A stretch of 64,000 bases of DNA from assembly GCA_027922465.2 (NCBI GenBank), contig BQMF02000136.1:620001-684000 (forward strand), written 5' to 3'. Position 1 is the first letter of the stretch, and every line of letters begins with the position of its first letter. Made by a program: the position numbers and the translations under genes. The notes beneath the pieces are model-generated. The model ran no database searches, was not told the DNA's origin, and saw only the letters and a list, made by a program, of their open reading frames with translations. Of this stretch, positions 45,941-56,413 are shown piece after piece. This DNA comes from Turritopsis dohrnii (Eukaryota; Cnidaria; Hydrozoa; Anthoathecata; Oceaniidae).

Positions 45941-46752
45941 AGTATATATTAGATTTTTTGGCATATCTGTTTGATGAAGGACTAGAATATAGCACCATAG
46001 CATCACATAGATCCGCCATTTCAGCTTATCATGAACCTATTGATGGAAAACCCATTGGCGAAAATTCCAGAGTGTCCTCTTTCATGGCAGGTGTCTTCAA
46101 TAAAAGACCTCCAAAACCTAAGTGTGTTTTTATTTGGGATGTTGAAAAGGTCCTTAAATATTTGAGGGATCTGCAGGACAATGTCTTTTTGTCAGACAAA
46201 CAATTGACTTTAAAACTGACTATGTTACTTTCTTTGTGTGCTGCTAGTAGGGTCTCTGAATTAACTTTTTTAGATACTGGTTATATGGTAGAACATGAAA
46301 ACTTTCATATGTTTCATTTTGCAGAACTTACTAAAGTTTGCCGCCCAGGAAAGAAAAGACCGCCAGTGAAATTTCACAAATTTAGGGAGAATGAAAAGTT
46401 GTGTGTATGTGTCACTATAAAGGATTATATGACCAGGAGGGGCAAGTGGAAAGTCACTGACTCACAACTTCTTGTTAGCTATATAGACCCACATAAACGG
46501 GTTTCCACCTCAACCATCTCAAGGTGGCTTAGACAAATGCTTCAAGAAGTAGGTATTGATGTAAGTAAGTTTACAGCTCACTCTACAAGGTCTGCAGCAA
46601 CTTCGAAAGCAAAGACAATAGGTATTTCAGTTTCTGACATCCTCAAACAGGCAAATTGGTCAGGTGAATCCACTTTCCAAAGATTTTATCATAAGCAGAT
46701 TGAGGACCCGAGTCTAATTTTTCAGAAAACCTTGCTGTCCAGTGGGCTTTGA
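45806..46752 (+). CDS. DIRS-like tyrosine recombinase (possibly intact domain)
   Basis: The frame is open from 45262, but its first 180 or so codons overlap the RNase H ORF and look like an out-of-frame shadow, so I begin the domain near 45806. Visible parts: a core-binding region (CPVEYILDFLAYLFDEGLEY, SHRSAISAYHEP), then the catalytic domain with AASRVSELTF (first Arg), TAHSTRSAATSKA (H-x-x-R) and NWSGESTFQRFYHK (Trp and nucleophile Tyr region). It ends at a TGA at 46750-46752. DIRS elements use this enzyme instead of an integrase to insert circular DNA. The domain has no stop, but the element around it is defective. Confidence 0.75.
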
Positions 46753-46840
46753 AGAGAGGTAGTTGAGGCTATGTCCTCTAGAGTTATTGCGAGATGGGGG
46801 TATCCAGTATTAGCTCGGTGGAGATTTCATGAAATGAAAT

Positions 46841-47344
46841 GGAGGATTACGTAAGGGCGCGTAGCGCCCGAAAGGTAATCCCGATTTCATAAATGAAATC
46901 GGAACACGAGCTAATACTGCCCACCCTCCCGTCCCGTATTCCGATATATATTTTTTATTATTTTATTTTTTCGTTTAGCATACAGCCGTGGAGGATACCG
47001 TGGCTCTCGTGGTTACCATCGTGGTGGTTATTAAAGTAGTTTATAAAGATAAAACTTTTAATTCTACGTTTCTTCCTTTCTTATTTTACCCTTAACCGAA
47101 GCCTTCCGTGTTTTATTAGTTCCGCAAGATTTATTTCACTCGTGTTCAGAGGGGTTACTCGGCAAAACTTTTATTTTAAACCATTACGGAATGCTTTCTC
47201 TGGAACACGTGTGGGCGGATTGGTTTCGGCCTTGTCCTCTAGATTTATTGCGAGATGGGGGTATCCAGTATTAGCTCGTGTTCCGATTTCATTTATGAAA
47301 TCGGGATTACCTTTCGGGCGCTACGCGCCCTTACGTAATCCTCC
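46841..47344. mobile_element. 504-bp inverted-repeat unit with DIRS-type ends
   Basis: GGAGGATTACGTAAGGGCGC at the left and its exact complement at the right form 78-bp inverted arms, each with a hairpin GGGCGCGTAGCGCCC and the palindrome ATTTCATAAATGAAAT. The right arm runs inward into the same GAGATGGGGGTATCCAGTAT block found in the DIRS terminal repeats. The interior (46920-47220) has unique sequence with an RGG-encoding exon. It is either a separate non-autonomous relative or the right part of one compound insertion. Confidence 0.7.
46979..47034 (+). pseudogene. Captured last exon of an RGG-box protein gene (candidate)
   Basis: A T-rich tract ending TTTTTTCGTTTAG comes just before an open stretch coding for YSRGGYRGSRGYHRGGY and then TAA. 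RGG/RGY tails of this kind end many RNA-binding proteins (hnRNP, FUS or CIRBP-like). The acceptor-like site suggests genomic DNA was captured, not a processed mRNA. With only 18 codons the identity is open, and chance is not excluded. Confidence 0.4.
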
Positions 47345-48594
47345 ATTTCTTCAGCAAACGAGAAGGAGTCAGAAACAGTATACTCGTTAGATGTTAAAGG
47401 AGACAAAAGAGGAACAAGAAGCTTGTCTATTTTATAGACAGGAGTGTTGATAGCTGATAAAATAGGTCTAAAAGGAGGGCTACCATTAACAGCAAGTTTA
47501 TGTACCTTACAAAGTCCATATAACAAACCTTAGCTTCGACCCAGTTGGTTTCAATTTATCGTATAATTTCTTATCGATAGAGCCATTATCCAACAAAGTT
47601 TTTAACACAGCAGTAACTTGTTTTTCTTGATTGATGAGGAAGTTTAACTCTTTTTCACGAGAACAGTCAATTTTTTATAAATTTTGTATGATCACTTAAG
47701 ATATCCATAATTTTACTGACAAAGTCTCTTTATCGATCAGAACAACTGAGTTTCCCTTGTCAGATTTTTGGATGATTATATCGAGCTCGTGTGATAGTGA
47801 AAACAAGGCTTCCAACTCTTCATCACTCAGATTCCGTGGCTTTTTGGATGAGTTGTAAGTCTCAAATGTAGAAATGGCGCAATCTTTGATACGTGCTTTG
47901 ACTAAATCTTTGGTTTCAGATGACATTTTTATATCTTTGATACTGCGGTAAAGTTTTTCAAAGGAAATCATATAATCTGCATATTCGATCTTAGAAGGCG
48001 GAAAAACAAAATTTAAGCCTTTTGCTAATAATGATTTCTCAGCATCCGATAATAAGTGGGACGAGTAATTGTGAATAACATCATCAGGATCGTGTTTTGT
48101 TGACATTGATTGAAGACCAAGGTTTGACAGCTTCTTTTTGTGGGTTTCATCATTCTTCTTGAGAATTTTGTCATTTCGCGCAAGGAAGAGACAAGTGACA
48201 TGTGCAAAGTCAATATATGATAAACTTTCTTTCAGTGAAATGTGTTGCGATTTCAGTTGTTTTTCAAGATTATGTATTTTTGTCTTTTTGAACTGAACTT
48301 CTACTTTTAGTAGACTGTTGGGATTTTCGGTAAGCTTCAGAATTATGTAGATTCTTGTTGCTCAGTTTGAACTCTAAAAACCGAGGAGTTAATCCATGAT
48401 GACTACATGCTTCCAGAAACTCAAGATAAAGCTTCGCCTTTCTAAGTTTGTAGTCCGTTTTTTCGAACTTTCTACACAACTGTACAGTCACATTTCCGTA
48501 TCTTTCACGTAAATTTTCGTTGATGGACTTACCACCTGGAAATCGGATTCTGATCAAAAACAAGAACACTAATGTTAATACTCGTATCATCATA
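47345..48594 (-). pseudogene. Penelope-like N-terminal domain and RT fingers
   Basis: From the right: YKLRKAKLYLEFLEACSHHG, LTPRFLEFKLSNKNL, LDIIIQKSDKGNSVVLIDKE, KLYDKLKPTGSK, LYGLCKVHKLAVNG, PPFRPILSAINTPVYKI and YTVSDSFSFAEEM. These are standard Penelope-like landmarks up to the point where the inserted unit cuts the FAEE motif. Stops and frame changes lie at about 47690 and 47530. The other half continues at 44300 and below. Confidence 0.8.
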
Positions 48595-48963
48595 AGGTGT
48601 CGGGATAATCACAACCACGATGTAGGGTGCCATGTAAATGATGTAAATTTGAAATAACAAGACTGTAAATTTGTGAAAATATATTTAAAGTTCTTTAAAG
48701 TTCTTCTTTAAAAAGTCACAATACGTTTCAGAGTTTCAAAGTTTACCCAAAAGCATTTTTAGAATAAGTTTCTAATATAAAAAACATGCATGCAGAATTA
48801 TTATAAACTTTATGTTACTATGTTGTGTTCTTATCTTCACTTTATAGTACTTACTTCATACTTTTCATAACCAAGATACCAAAAAACAAAAAAACAAAAA
48901 AAATAACTAAACATAAGTTCATGTTTTTTGATTAGACATACTTCCATTGCCATTCGAAATAGT

Positions 48964-49395
48964 TCATAAAGGTTTCCAGTACTGATTTCGTATACAAAGT
49001 TGCATTGTGACCACTACGTGGAATTTCCGGGAATATAGCGGTTCAGCAGGTTTTTCAGCTCGCCATTCTCCTTCAATAATTTCTCTATCTTCCGATAAAC
49101 CATAGAAACTATCACCAAAGAAAGGGGGACGATTGCCAGATTTATTGGTGAGCATGTTGTAGAAGGTGAGTGTAGCGAGAACTACGTCTTCAACGTGTTT
49201 CGGTTCAAAATTGATTATTGTGAAATAAATCCTCCACCTATTGGCCAGAATTCCAAAAAGATCCTCTGATATTCGAGCTCTGCTGTGTCTGTAGTTATAA
49301 ACTCGCTTTGGAGCGGAAGCATCATCCCCAAGAAAACATGCGGAGCGATATCCCCATTGGGCAACTCCTCGTCGTCAGGTAATTGAACAGATCCA
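48964..49395 (-). pseudogene. PIF/Harbinger transposase C-terminal fragment
   Basis: The minus strand reads PHVFLGDDASAPKRVYNYRH, then SRARISEDLFGILANRWRIY, NFEPKHVEDVVLATLTFYNM and LTNKSGNRPPFF. In Harbinger-type (HARBI1-like) DDE transposases FxGDDA carries the second Asp, and SRAR..E..FGIL the catalytic Glu. A frame change near GDDA separates two parts. The N-terminal half and the MADF partner are not next to it. Confidence 0.8.
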
Positions 49396-49417
49396 TTTTT
49401 TATCCCTTGAAGAAGAG

Positions 49418-49714
49418 ATGATTTATTCCAAATTTGATGAAAATTTTATCCAACCATTCGTCCAACATTTCATCACGTATTTTGCCCGTCATCGTACGAT
49501 GGGTGAAGCCGTCAAATTTATCATTTTAATAGATCTACATCATACCGACATTATAAATCCCGGTTTCCCGTTTAGAAAAGTGTCGTTGGGAAACGATGAA
49601 AACCCTGATCTTAAAGATAACATAAAACTGAACGACCTGATCAAAATATCGACGAACATTTCAGACATAAATGAATGGCGCCTTTTGTCGGCCGTCTTGA
49701 GATTTTCGTCATGA
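49418..49714 (+). CDS. Unrecognised 98-codon ORF
   Basis: An ATG-initiated frame of 98 codons. Its composition is less AT-rich than its surroundings, and hydrophobic blocks alternate with charged ones (FVQHFITYFARHRTMGEA, KFIILIDLHHT, NEWRLLSAVLRF). I recognise no domain. It could be one exon of an unknown gene, a transposon-derived piece next to the Harbinger fragment, or chance. Confidence 0.25.
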   Translation: MIYSKFDENFIQPFVQHFITYFARHRTMGEAVKFIILIDLHHTDIINPGFPFRKVSLGNDENPDLKDNIKLNDLIKISTNISDINEWRLLSAVLRFSS

Positions 49715-49880
49715 GTGTCGCCAGAAAAGTGGTAAACATTACGTCACATTTGCATGTTTGAGTTTTTTTGAATTTTCTTTCAAAATGTCACTATAGTAAC
49801 ATGTAACGTCAGTTCTGCAGTTTCACGTAGTCACTTAAAGTTTTGAGGAAAGTGATCGATGTCTTTTGATTCATGAATTA

Positions 49881-50024
49881 AAAACATGACGTTGAAAACA
49901 TGACGTTGAAAACATGACGTTAAAAACATGACGTTAAAAACATGACGTTAAAAACATGACGTTAAAAACATGACGTTAAAAACATGACGTTGAAAACATG
50001 ACGTTAAAAACATGACGTTGAAAT
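49881..50024. repeat. 14-bp minisatellite, about ten copies
   Basis: The unit AAAACATGACGTTR is repeated head to tail. Each unit contains TGACGT, a half cyclic-AMP-response element. Variation is mainly G or A at one position. Confidence 0.92.
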
Positions 50025-50107
50025 AATTTAAATTTTTAAGTATGACTCAGTGAAGACATGATGACTCAGCATTTTCCAAAAGGGAACTAACAAAGGTTGA
50101 TACCAAA

Positions 50108-50525
50108 AATGTTGATTGAACGAATATCTTCAAATATGCTGGAGATATGGAAGAGAAGTGTTTTTATCTGCGGTTGTCCGTCCATACTAGCATATAGAAG
50201 GAGATCTTGTATTTACACTGTTTGTGCACTAAAGAAAAACACTTAAAGTAGTAAAGCAAAATTATACTTGTTCTAAAGTTGGTAGCGAACCAAATATAAA
50301 AATTCTGTCCCAACGAAAAGCTGATATGGGTGGATTCTCCCTTGGCTAACTGAATTGCGATGGTCGCATCACCAGTGTTTTACGTTGACCCTAAAATTTA
50401 TATTATTTCGTTTACTTTTGGTCGAACAATGTTGATCGAACGAATATCTTCAAACATATTCTGGAGATATGAAAGAGAAGTGTATTTATTTGCAGTTGTC
50501 CGTCCATACTAGCATATAGTAGGAA
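50108..50525. repeat. Direct duplication of a ~95-bp block
   Basis: Copies at about 50108-50205 and 50427-50525 share GAACGAATATCTTCAAA, GGAGATATG(G/A)AAGAGAAGTG and TTGTCCGTCCATACTAGCAT. About 220 bp of unrelated DNA separate them. Confidence 0.8.
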
Positions 50526-50901
50526 TTCTTGGCTTAACACTGCTTGGTGGGTATGGAAATATAAACTTCTTTGTAGGGTGACCATGATGAAAGAAATTTG
50601 TTTGATTTTTATTCTCGTTTTTGTGTTTGCGTTACGTTTGGCTAAACATAGTCAGCCAATGAAAGCAGAGTATTTTGTAAATTTTTAAATTATGTAGATT
50701 GCTTACCGAATCTTAGAGAATTTCCTTAATTTGCTGAGAGAATTTCAGATATTATATATATATATTTATGGTTTGTTTTTGCTGTGTACCAAAACTGTAC
50801 TGTACTGACATGGCTGGTAACTCGCCGTTTCAAGTTGAATTTCAAAGCTTGCCTTGTCGCACAGCCGTAGTTAAATGACTGAAAAATACATATTTTAAAA
50901 A

Positions 50902-50958
50902 GTCATCCTGGCATACTTATGTCATCCTGGTATACTTATGTCATCCTGGTATACTTAT
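50902..50958. repeat. 19-bp tandem repeat, three copies
   Basis: The unit GTCATCCTGGTATACTTAT is repeated three times with one substitution. Confidence 0.9.
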
Positions 50959-52102
50959 GTATTACATATTTATTCCACGTTTAATTCTTTTCCAACAAAT
51001 TCAACCTACGAAAAGGAAAGCATTCTCACAAGACTTTGATTTACAACCACTGCATCTACTAGAGAACTATCAAGTTTTACGTAAGAAACTCAATCACACA
51101 TGATGTAGTAGCATTTGATACTCAATCACGTATGATGTAACAGCATTTGTTTATTTTACTCTTGATAGTTCGAAATGGCAATATGTTGAGATTTCCGCTA
51201 TCAAACAACAGGAATCAAATTCCAAAACAACCACTGTCAAATAGATCATGCAAAATAAAAAAACCCAGGGTGCATTGAACAAAATTCATTGTTTACATGA
51301 AACTACTATACATTTAAATACGTCATCGTATCGGGCATACAGTTTTCTGATGAATAGGATAACAAGAAACTTAATCATTTTGAAATCAAAAGATGAAGAA
51401 TTGGTTTCTGCATTCGTCCACATTTTTTAGTGGACATTGACAGAGATTTGTATAGCTACATACAACTAATTGTTGTTTTATGAAGAAGTTCCTTACAAAG
51501 CTATTCGAAACTCCGCATCAACTCTGTTGATTCACTTTAGCCTCTTTATGAAGGTACTATCGAAAAACACTAGAGAGAATTGAAAGAAAACTCACATCCA
51601 GGATTGTTATTACTTGACAAGAAAGCTCTCGTTCATTTTGTTTTTTTTTTTCTTCCAAAATCCAAAGCTGGTTTTCTTATTTAAGTTCTTCTCGCAAAAA
51701 ATGTGCAAAGTAATGGCGTTTTTTTTAATCGAAGAAAAATCTCTGAAGGTAACTGTTGAGTCAATACTCAAAAACATTCTGAGCAGTAATTTGTTCATGT
51801 AACCATAGAAATACGATGTAACTGCCGATTACATAAAGTTTCTGTTTCGTGTTGTTCCTGATGGCAGGCGACGGTATCTTCTGAGAGATCGAGACCTATG
51901 ACATTTGAATTGAGCAAGGAATTTGAATCAAGCGTTCCTTGCTCTTTGACAAAACATAAACCTCGAGTATTTTTGTATTGTTATGTTATCTGAGTATCGA
52001 TTTTCGAACTTGTGCATTCCTATTTACTTTAATGTATTAAGCGTACTATTCATAGCAAAATAGAATTCTAAGCATAGCAAAACATTCCTGTGAAGGGGCA
52101 GT

Positions 52103-52190
52103 TACAACCTTGAACACAGGGTGTCTTGCATTCTTGATATACGACTTGACCGCGTTCACAGAATGTCAAAAACCCTGGGTTCGAGGTCGG
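52103..52190. repeat. Hairpin element, GTTCGAGGTC family, copy 1
   Basis: The left arm ACAACCTTGAACACAGGG faces CCCTGGGTTCGAGGTCGG. A second hairpin of the same type lies at 53986-54040. The right arm resembles a tRNA box B, but no box A is in front of it. Confidence 0.6.
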
Positions 52191-52540
52191 GGCATTTAAA
52201 TGGCAATTTAAGTATTTACTTTAACACTTCAGTAATATTTCTTGTTTCCAAGTTTTTGATACACTCTGTATAATAAAACAAAATACATTTCATAAAAGAA
52301 AAAATTAAACTCAAAATTAATTCTTATTAAAAAATACACGAAATGTTCCGATGTCAATGTTTGCACCATGGTGAAATACTGTTCCTTATTTGTTCCAAAA
52401 CTTTCAACCTCATAGATCTTAAACGAGTTTTTGTTTTTTGTTAACTGCTTTACTTTCCTTTGTACACTTTGCCATACATACAAGTACCTTTACTTCTTGT
52501 TTTAGTAGTTTATAGTTGTTTACTGTCGACTACACGTTTT

Positions 52541-52893
52541 GTTTTATAAGCAACACGTTTATTAGCAACACTAGTAAATTTTCTCAAAAAGTTAAGCAAC
52601 AGTACTACAAGGATCTTACATAAATTAGCAACAAGAAATTTTGAAATAATGTAACACTAGCATAGCTAAAGCACATTTCTTAAAATTGTTACACTAGGTG
52701 GTTACACTAGGTTACAGTACTGTGTCCTACACTTTGTACTTAAATACTTAAGCTTACACAAAGGTATTAAAGACTGGAAATACATATTTTTTTAATTAAT
52801 TTTTAGCAACAAATTAAGCAACATTACTACTAAAAAATGGTCATTTTTTAGGCAACATTACTACTAAGGTCTGACCTTGGTTGCTTATAAAAA
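52541..52893. repeat. Foldback MITE with AGCAAC repeats
   Basis: The outer ends TTTTATAAGCAAC and GTTGCTTATAAAAA are inverted. Inside, TTAGCAACA or TAAGCAACATTACTACTA motifs recur about six times. No ORF. Confidence 0.6.
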
Positions 52894-53985
52894 TAAAATG
52901 TGTACCTCAGCAGCTCCCTAATTCTTAAGCTTTTTTCAGCTAAGGCGTTCCTTATATTAAAAAAAGGCCACTCAACACTCAAGCTCATTAGGGTCTTCTC
53001 AGAACTTGAACTATATGTGAAAATGTGTTTCCAGTCTTGATATTAAAGATGGGTTTTTCCAACTCGCTGCTTAAAGTCGAGCACGTGATTTTTTCGATTT
53101 TTTTTTTGATGAGCACTGATTGAAAAACCATTCATTCATTCAAGCATGTACAGTGTGTTTGATACACACTGTAGAAAATCAAATGATCTTTTGTGTGTAA
53201 CAGAGTAGGATTGACCAATCAAAACAAAAGGAACGATCGTTTGATACTATCGACCAATCACAAAAGCCACTTAGCTTCTTATACAAATACGTATAACAAG
53301 ACGATCAAATTTACAAATCATCATTGCATACTTTCTCTCATTCATAACGACAACTGTCAAGGTTAAGCTATCAAGAATTTTGAATATGTAGAGTATTTTT
53401 AGAAAGTAACAGGGGAAAGTAAAACGGGAATTTATTATTTGAAACAAAAAAGCAAGGAGTAAGTGGAATAGCGTATTTCCATGTAATATAATCAGATTTT
53501 CAGTTTTTTTTTTTCATTTTTCTGTTTTTCCATGTCAATTTTGGACAAATGATAAATTTGTAGCTATTAAACACGGTAGCAATGCCTGGTTTAGGTCTTC
53601 ATAATTGTCATCACCACATTTGTCTGTAAAATTTTCGAATTTCTTCTCTCTTCTATGGATATTTCTTGTCTCGATAACCACATACATGAACATCTCACAC
53701 CTTAGTAACTCCCTTTATGTATTTTGCCGCTCCATTTCATCTGTTACGTTAATAAATAAAAACTTTTATTTGACGGCTTGTTTACCTTCGTTCTATATGA
53801 GAATCTGGTTCCCATGCTACTTTACGTGAAGGATCCCTCCCCTGGAAAATCTTTCAATATTTATTTACAATGTAAATTGATGATGACTATGTTTAGAAAT
53901 TAAATAAAAGCATTGCTGTTGAAAATAGAGGCATGGTACACAAACTGTGATGCTACGTAAGGAAACTTTCTTGCATTCTTGCAGT

Positions 53986-54040
53986 ACAACCTCGTACCCA
54001 GGGCCTCTTGCCTTTTAATAAGCCCTAGGTTCGAGGTTGT
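53986..54040. repeat. Hairpin element, GTTCGAGGTT family, copy 2
   Basis: ACAACCTCGTACCCAGGGC faces GCCCTAGGTTCGAGGTTGT across a short loop. It is related to the hairpin at 52103. A weaker third relative (AACCTCGAACCCATGCC) begins at about 56692. Confidence 0.7.
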
Positions 54041-55168
54041 CAGTACTTAGCAACTGGATGACCCTTATCCATTAAAAATATTTTTCAATGAGGAAATTTG
54101 AAACAATCTTTTTTCAATTAGTTTCTGTTATTTTTGAATGAACCACCACAAGCTGATACGAAATCATGTCCATACCAATATAGCCTCGTTTTACATCGCA
54201 CATGATGATCACTTAATCACTAAATGTCTGCAAGTAATATGGTAGAAAGATCTTATTCCAGGAAAGAAGCTTAAAATGATTTTCTTTAACTTGATCAATG
54301 ATCAAAATAAGATTAGACAGTTGGCGCCTGAGCGATTATGTCAAATATATTTATACAGAGGATATTTGACGCACAAGAGAGGTGTTCCAATACTATATTA
54401 GTAATTCGGCGTAAATTCCTGTTTTCATATTTTTTTACCATAACTTCGGTAACGTCATATAAAAAACTTGGTAAATGTTCATTTGAATGACACCTTTAAA
54501 CATTCTCAAATGCTCCATTCATACATATCATCAAGTAGTTTTTGAATCCTGTCCAAATCTTTCAAATGGCTAATTGATGACGTCATCCTATAAGTTAATG
54601 CAAAAAGAATTGAATGGAAAAATTTAGCTATCAATGTATTCATGTAATTTTTTTACTTGTATAGTTAAACATGTAGCTTTTTTTACGTTTAAACAAAACA
54701 TCATAAAGAAATTTTTGAATATTTTTTGCGCCTGTCAAAATCGAACAACGCCCAAATAACACCCTCGAAGTTAATTTCTGTATTTATTTAACTATCCGCA
54801 TAAACATATTCCCCCTTTATCAAATAAGTATTGGTTAAACGAGAACAAGACGAAACAAATATAACGACATGTTGACTCTCGCTGAGTAAACTGATAGTAT
54901 GAAGACTGGGTACTAATTTATCAAGACTACATACAAACAACAACAATCAGAAAGGTAAACAAATCATTTACAATAGATGTTTTTGAACAACAAGTAATCT
55001 TACACATTAACAAGAGCAAGAAGAAGAACAAACTTTACAGATAATTGCTAGCAACACATTATTTTTGTTGTTTCTTTCTTTCGAATTGATCAAGCTTTAC
55101 CGAGGAAAACATTGTTTGTGAAACAGACTTGAATAAACGTTTAGTTAATGTCAGTGCGTGGGTGAAAG
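54041..55168. other. GPCR upstream region, no other gene seen
   Basis: AT-rich DNA leading to the GPCR start. A CRE-type TGACGTCA sits near 54575. No coding motifs or obvious repeats. Promoter position unknown. Confidence 0.35.
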
Positions 55169-56413
55169 ATGCTATCAGAAAAATGTGGTCCCTCTCATAA
55201 CATGACCGCTCTGTCGATCTTCTCATTCTCTACATCACTTGTACTTGCCATATTCACCATTCCAATCAATGCTGTTTTCATATACTGTGTCACCAAATAC
55301 ATCAATGTTCCACAAACCAAACACAAGCTGTTATTCTACAAGCTGCTTTTGAACATTGCTGTTGCTGACTTACTAAAAGGCCTATTCGCTGATTCATTTT
55401 CGGCGTCATTCCATGCTAAGGAAATGCTTGGCGAACTTAACAAAGGTAATCTTGATATCATGCTTGTACACATCTCCCTATTCTTCACGGACGCTGTTGC
55501 TTTAGTTACCATGACAATGTTAAGCGTCGACAGATTGGTGGCATTATGGTTTCCGATAAAGTATAAAGTTGGATTGACAAAGAGGAAGGAGAATTTGATT
55601 GTACTTTCGACATGGCCGATCGCAGGTCTGATCATCATACCTTACTTTTTTATGAATTTCATCAGAGAATTGGCTATTTTTTGTTCCCTTACAAATTCTA
55701 TCGCCGTGACGTCACTCGTCGTCTTGACAGTGATGTTTCGACTCGGTTATACAGATATAAAGTCAAAAGGACATAAAAACTCTCTTGCTATGACAAGCAG
55801 CTCATCAAGTCAAGTTGTTATGTTTTCGAATCGCCAGCGCGCAATCTCGACACGTAACGACTCATCGAGCACATCGAAACAAGACAGAACTATCTCTCAG
55901 ACAGATATGAATAACGATGAAAACGAAATATATGCTCGCCAGTTAAAAGAACTCAAAGAACGAAGTGTATCGGTTAATGACGTAGATAGGTACATGCCGT
56001 TTAAAATGTACGTGACCGACATAAACAGTAAATCAAATCGTTCAATGTCCGTAGATTCTGACCTCGTGTTCAGTTCCGTAAAAAAGCCATCCACTAAAAA
56101 TATCAAGACATCAAAAATACCAAAGCAATCAAAATCTCAAAGACGAGTGACAAGGACATTTTTAATCATGCTTTGCGTTTTTATATTGACGTACCTGCCA
56201 ACATGTGTTACAATGATCTACATGACAAGGACAGAATACAACAACACTGTTGTCGAGTGTAAGGTGCGACATATTCTGCGTGACGTCAGCGTACTGGCAA
56301 TACTGAGCAGCTCCTTGTTTCGCGCAATTAACTTTTTAGTGACACTTCGTCACTTGAACACCATAGCAACAGAACTGATGCAAAACTTCAAACAAATATT
56401 AAAAAGAAATTGA
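55169..56413 (+). CDS. Class A (rhodopsin-like) GPCR, intronless
   Basis: One exon of 414 codons from the ATG at 55169. Asn11 (NMT) is a possible glycosylation site. Segments: TM1 about 18-43 with Asn34; TM2 about 55-80 with NIAVADLL (Asp67); TM3 about 97-120 ending SVDRL (DRY variant, Asp121-Arg122); TM4 with Trp149; TM5 about 170-192; a long Ser/Thr-rich third cytoplasmic loop of about 135 residues; TM6 about 330-355 with FILTYLP; TM7 about 370-390. It would sense an extracellular ligand and signal through G proteins. Oddities: TM7 has SSLFRAINFLV where most have NPxxY, and the usual cysteine at the top of TM3 is absent. Orphan; no ligand can be named. Its single-exon form is common among invertebrate class A receptors. 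Confidence 0.88.
   Translation: MLSEKCGPSHNMTALSIFSFSTSLVLAIFTIPINAVFIYCVTKYINVPQTKHKLLFYKLLLNIAVADLLKGLFADSFSASFHAKEMLGELNKGNLDIMLVHISLFFTDAVALVTMTMLSVDRLVALWFPIKYKVGLTKRKENLIVLSTWPIAGLIIIPYFFMNFIRELAIFCSLTNSIAVTSLVVLTVMFRLGYTDIKSKGHKNSLAMTSSSSSQVVMFSNRQRAISTRNDSSSTSKQDRTISQTDMNNDENEIYARQLKELKERSVSVNDVDRYMPFKMYVTDINSKSNRSMSVDSDLVFSSVKKPSTKNIKTSKIPKQSKSQRRVTRTFLIMLCVFILTYLPTCVTMIYMTRTEYNNTVVECKVRHILRDVSVLAILSSSLFRAINFLVTLRHLNTIATELMQNFKQILKRN

Larger units (their letters stand above)
44298..46840 (+). mobile_element. DIRS-like tyrosine-recombinase retrotransposon, internally deleted
   Basis: Inverted terminal repeats of about 90 bp face each other: ATTTCATTTCATGAAATCTC at the left and its complement GAGATTTCATGAAATGAAAT at the right, both running inward through GAGCTAATACTGGATACCCC or its complement. 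Between them are RNase H and tyrosine-recombinase coding regions. A leader with a possible gag start (ATGGCGGGTCGAAAGCGACT at 44586) jumps abruptly into RT sequence, and the RT catalytic core is deleted. It sits inside the Penelope-like RT gene. ATTTC appears at both outer edges of the whole insertion. Confidence 0.85.
43323..48688 (-). mobile_element. Penelope-like retroelement, split by a DIRS-like insertion
   Basis: A 32-bp direct repeat containing AAGACTGTAAATTTGTGAAA borders both ends (43323-43355 and 48657-48688), like the terminal repeats of Penelope-like elements. Reading right to left: N-terminal domain, RT fingers, the insertion (44298-47344), RT palm and thumb, then a 3' region without the GIY-YIG endonuclease. 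The 3' region contains a perfect stem GGCCGT/ACGGTC followed by GAAAC. The copy has several frameshifts and cannot be active. Confidence 0.8.
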
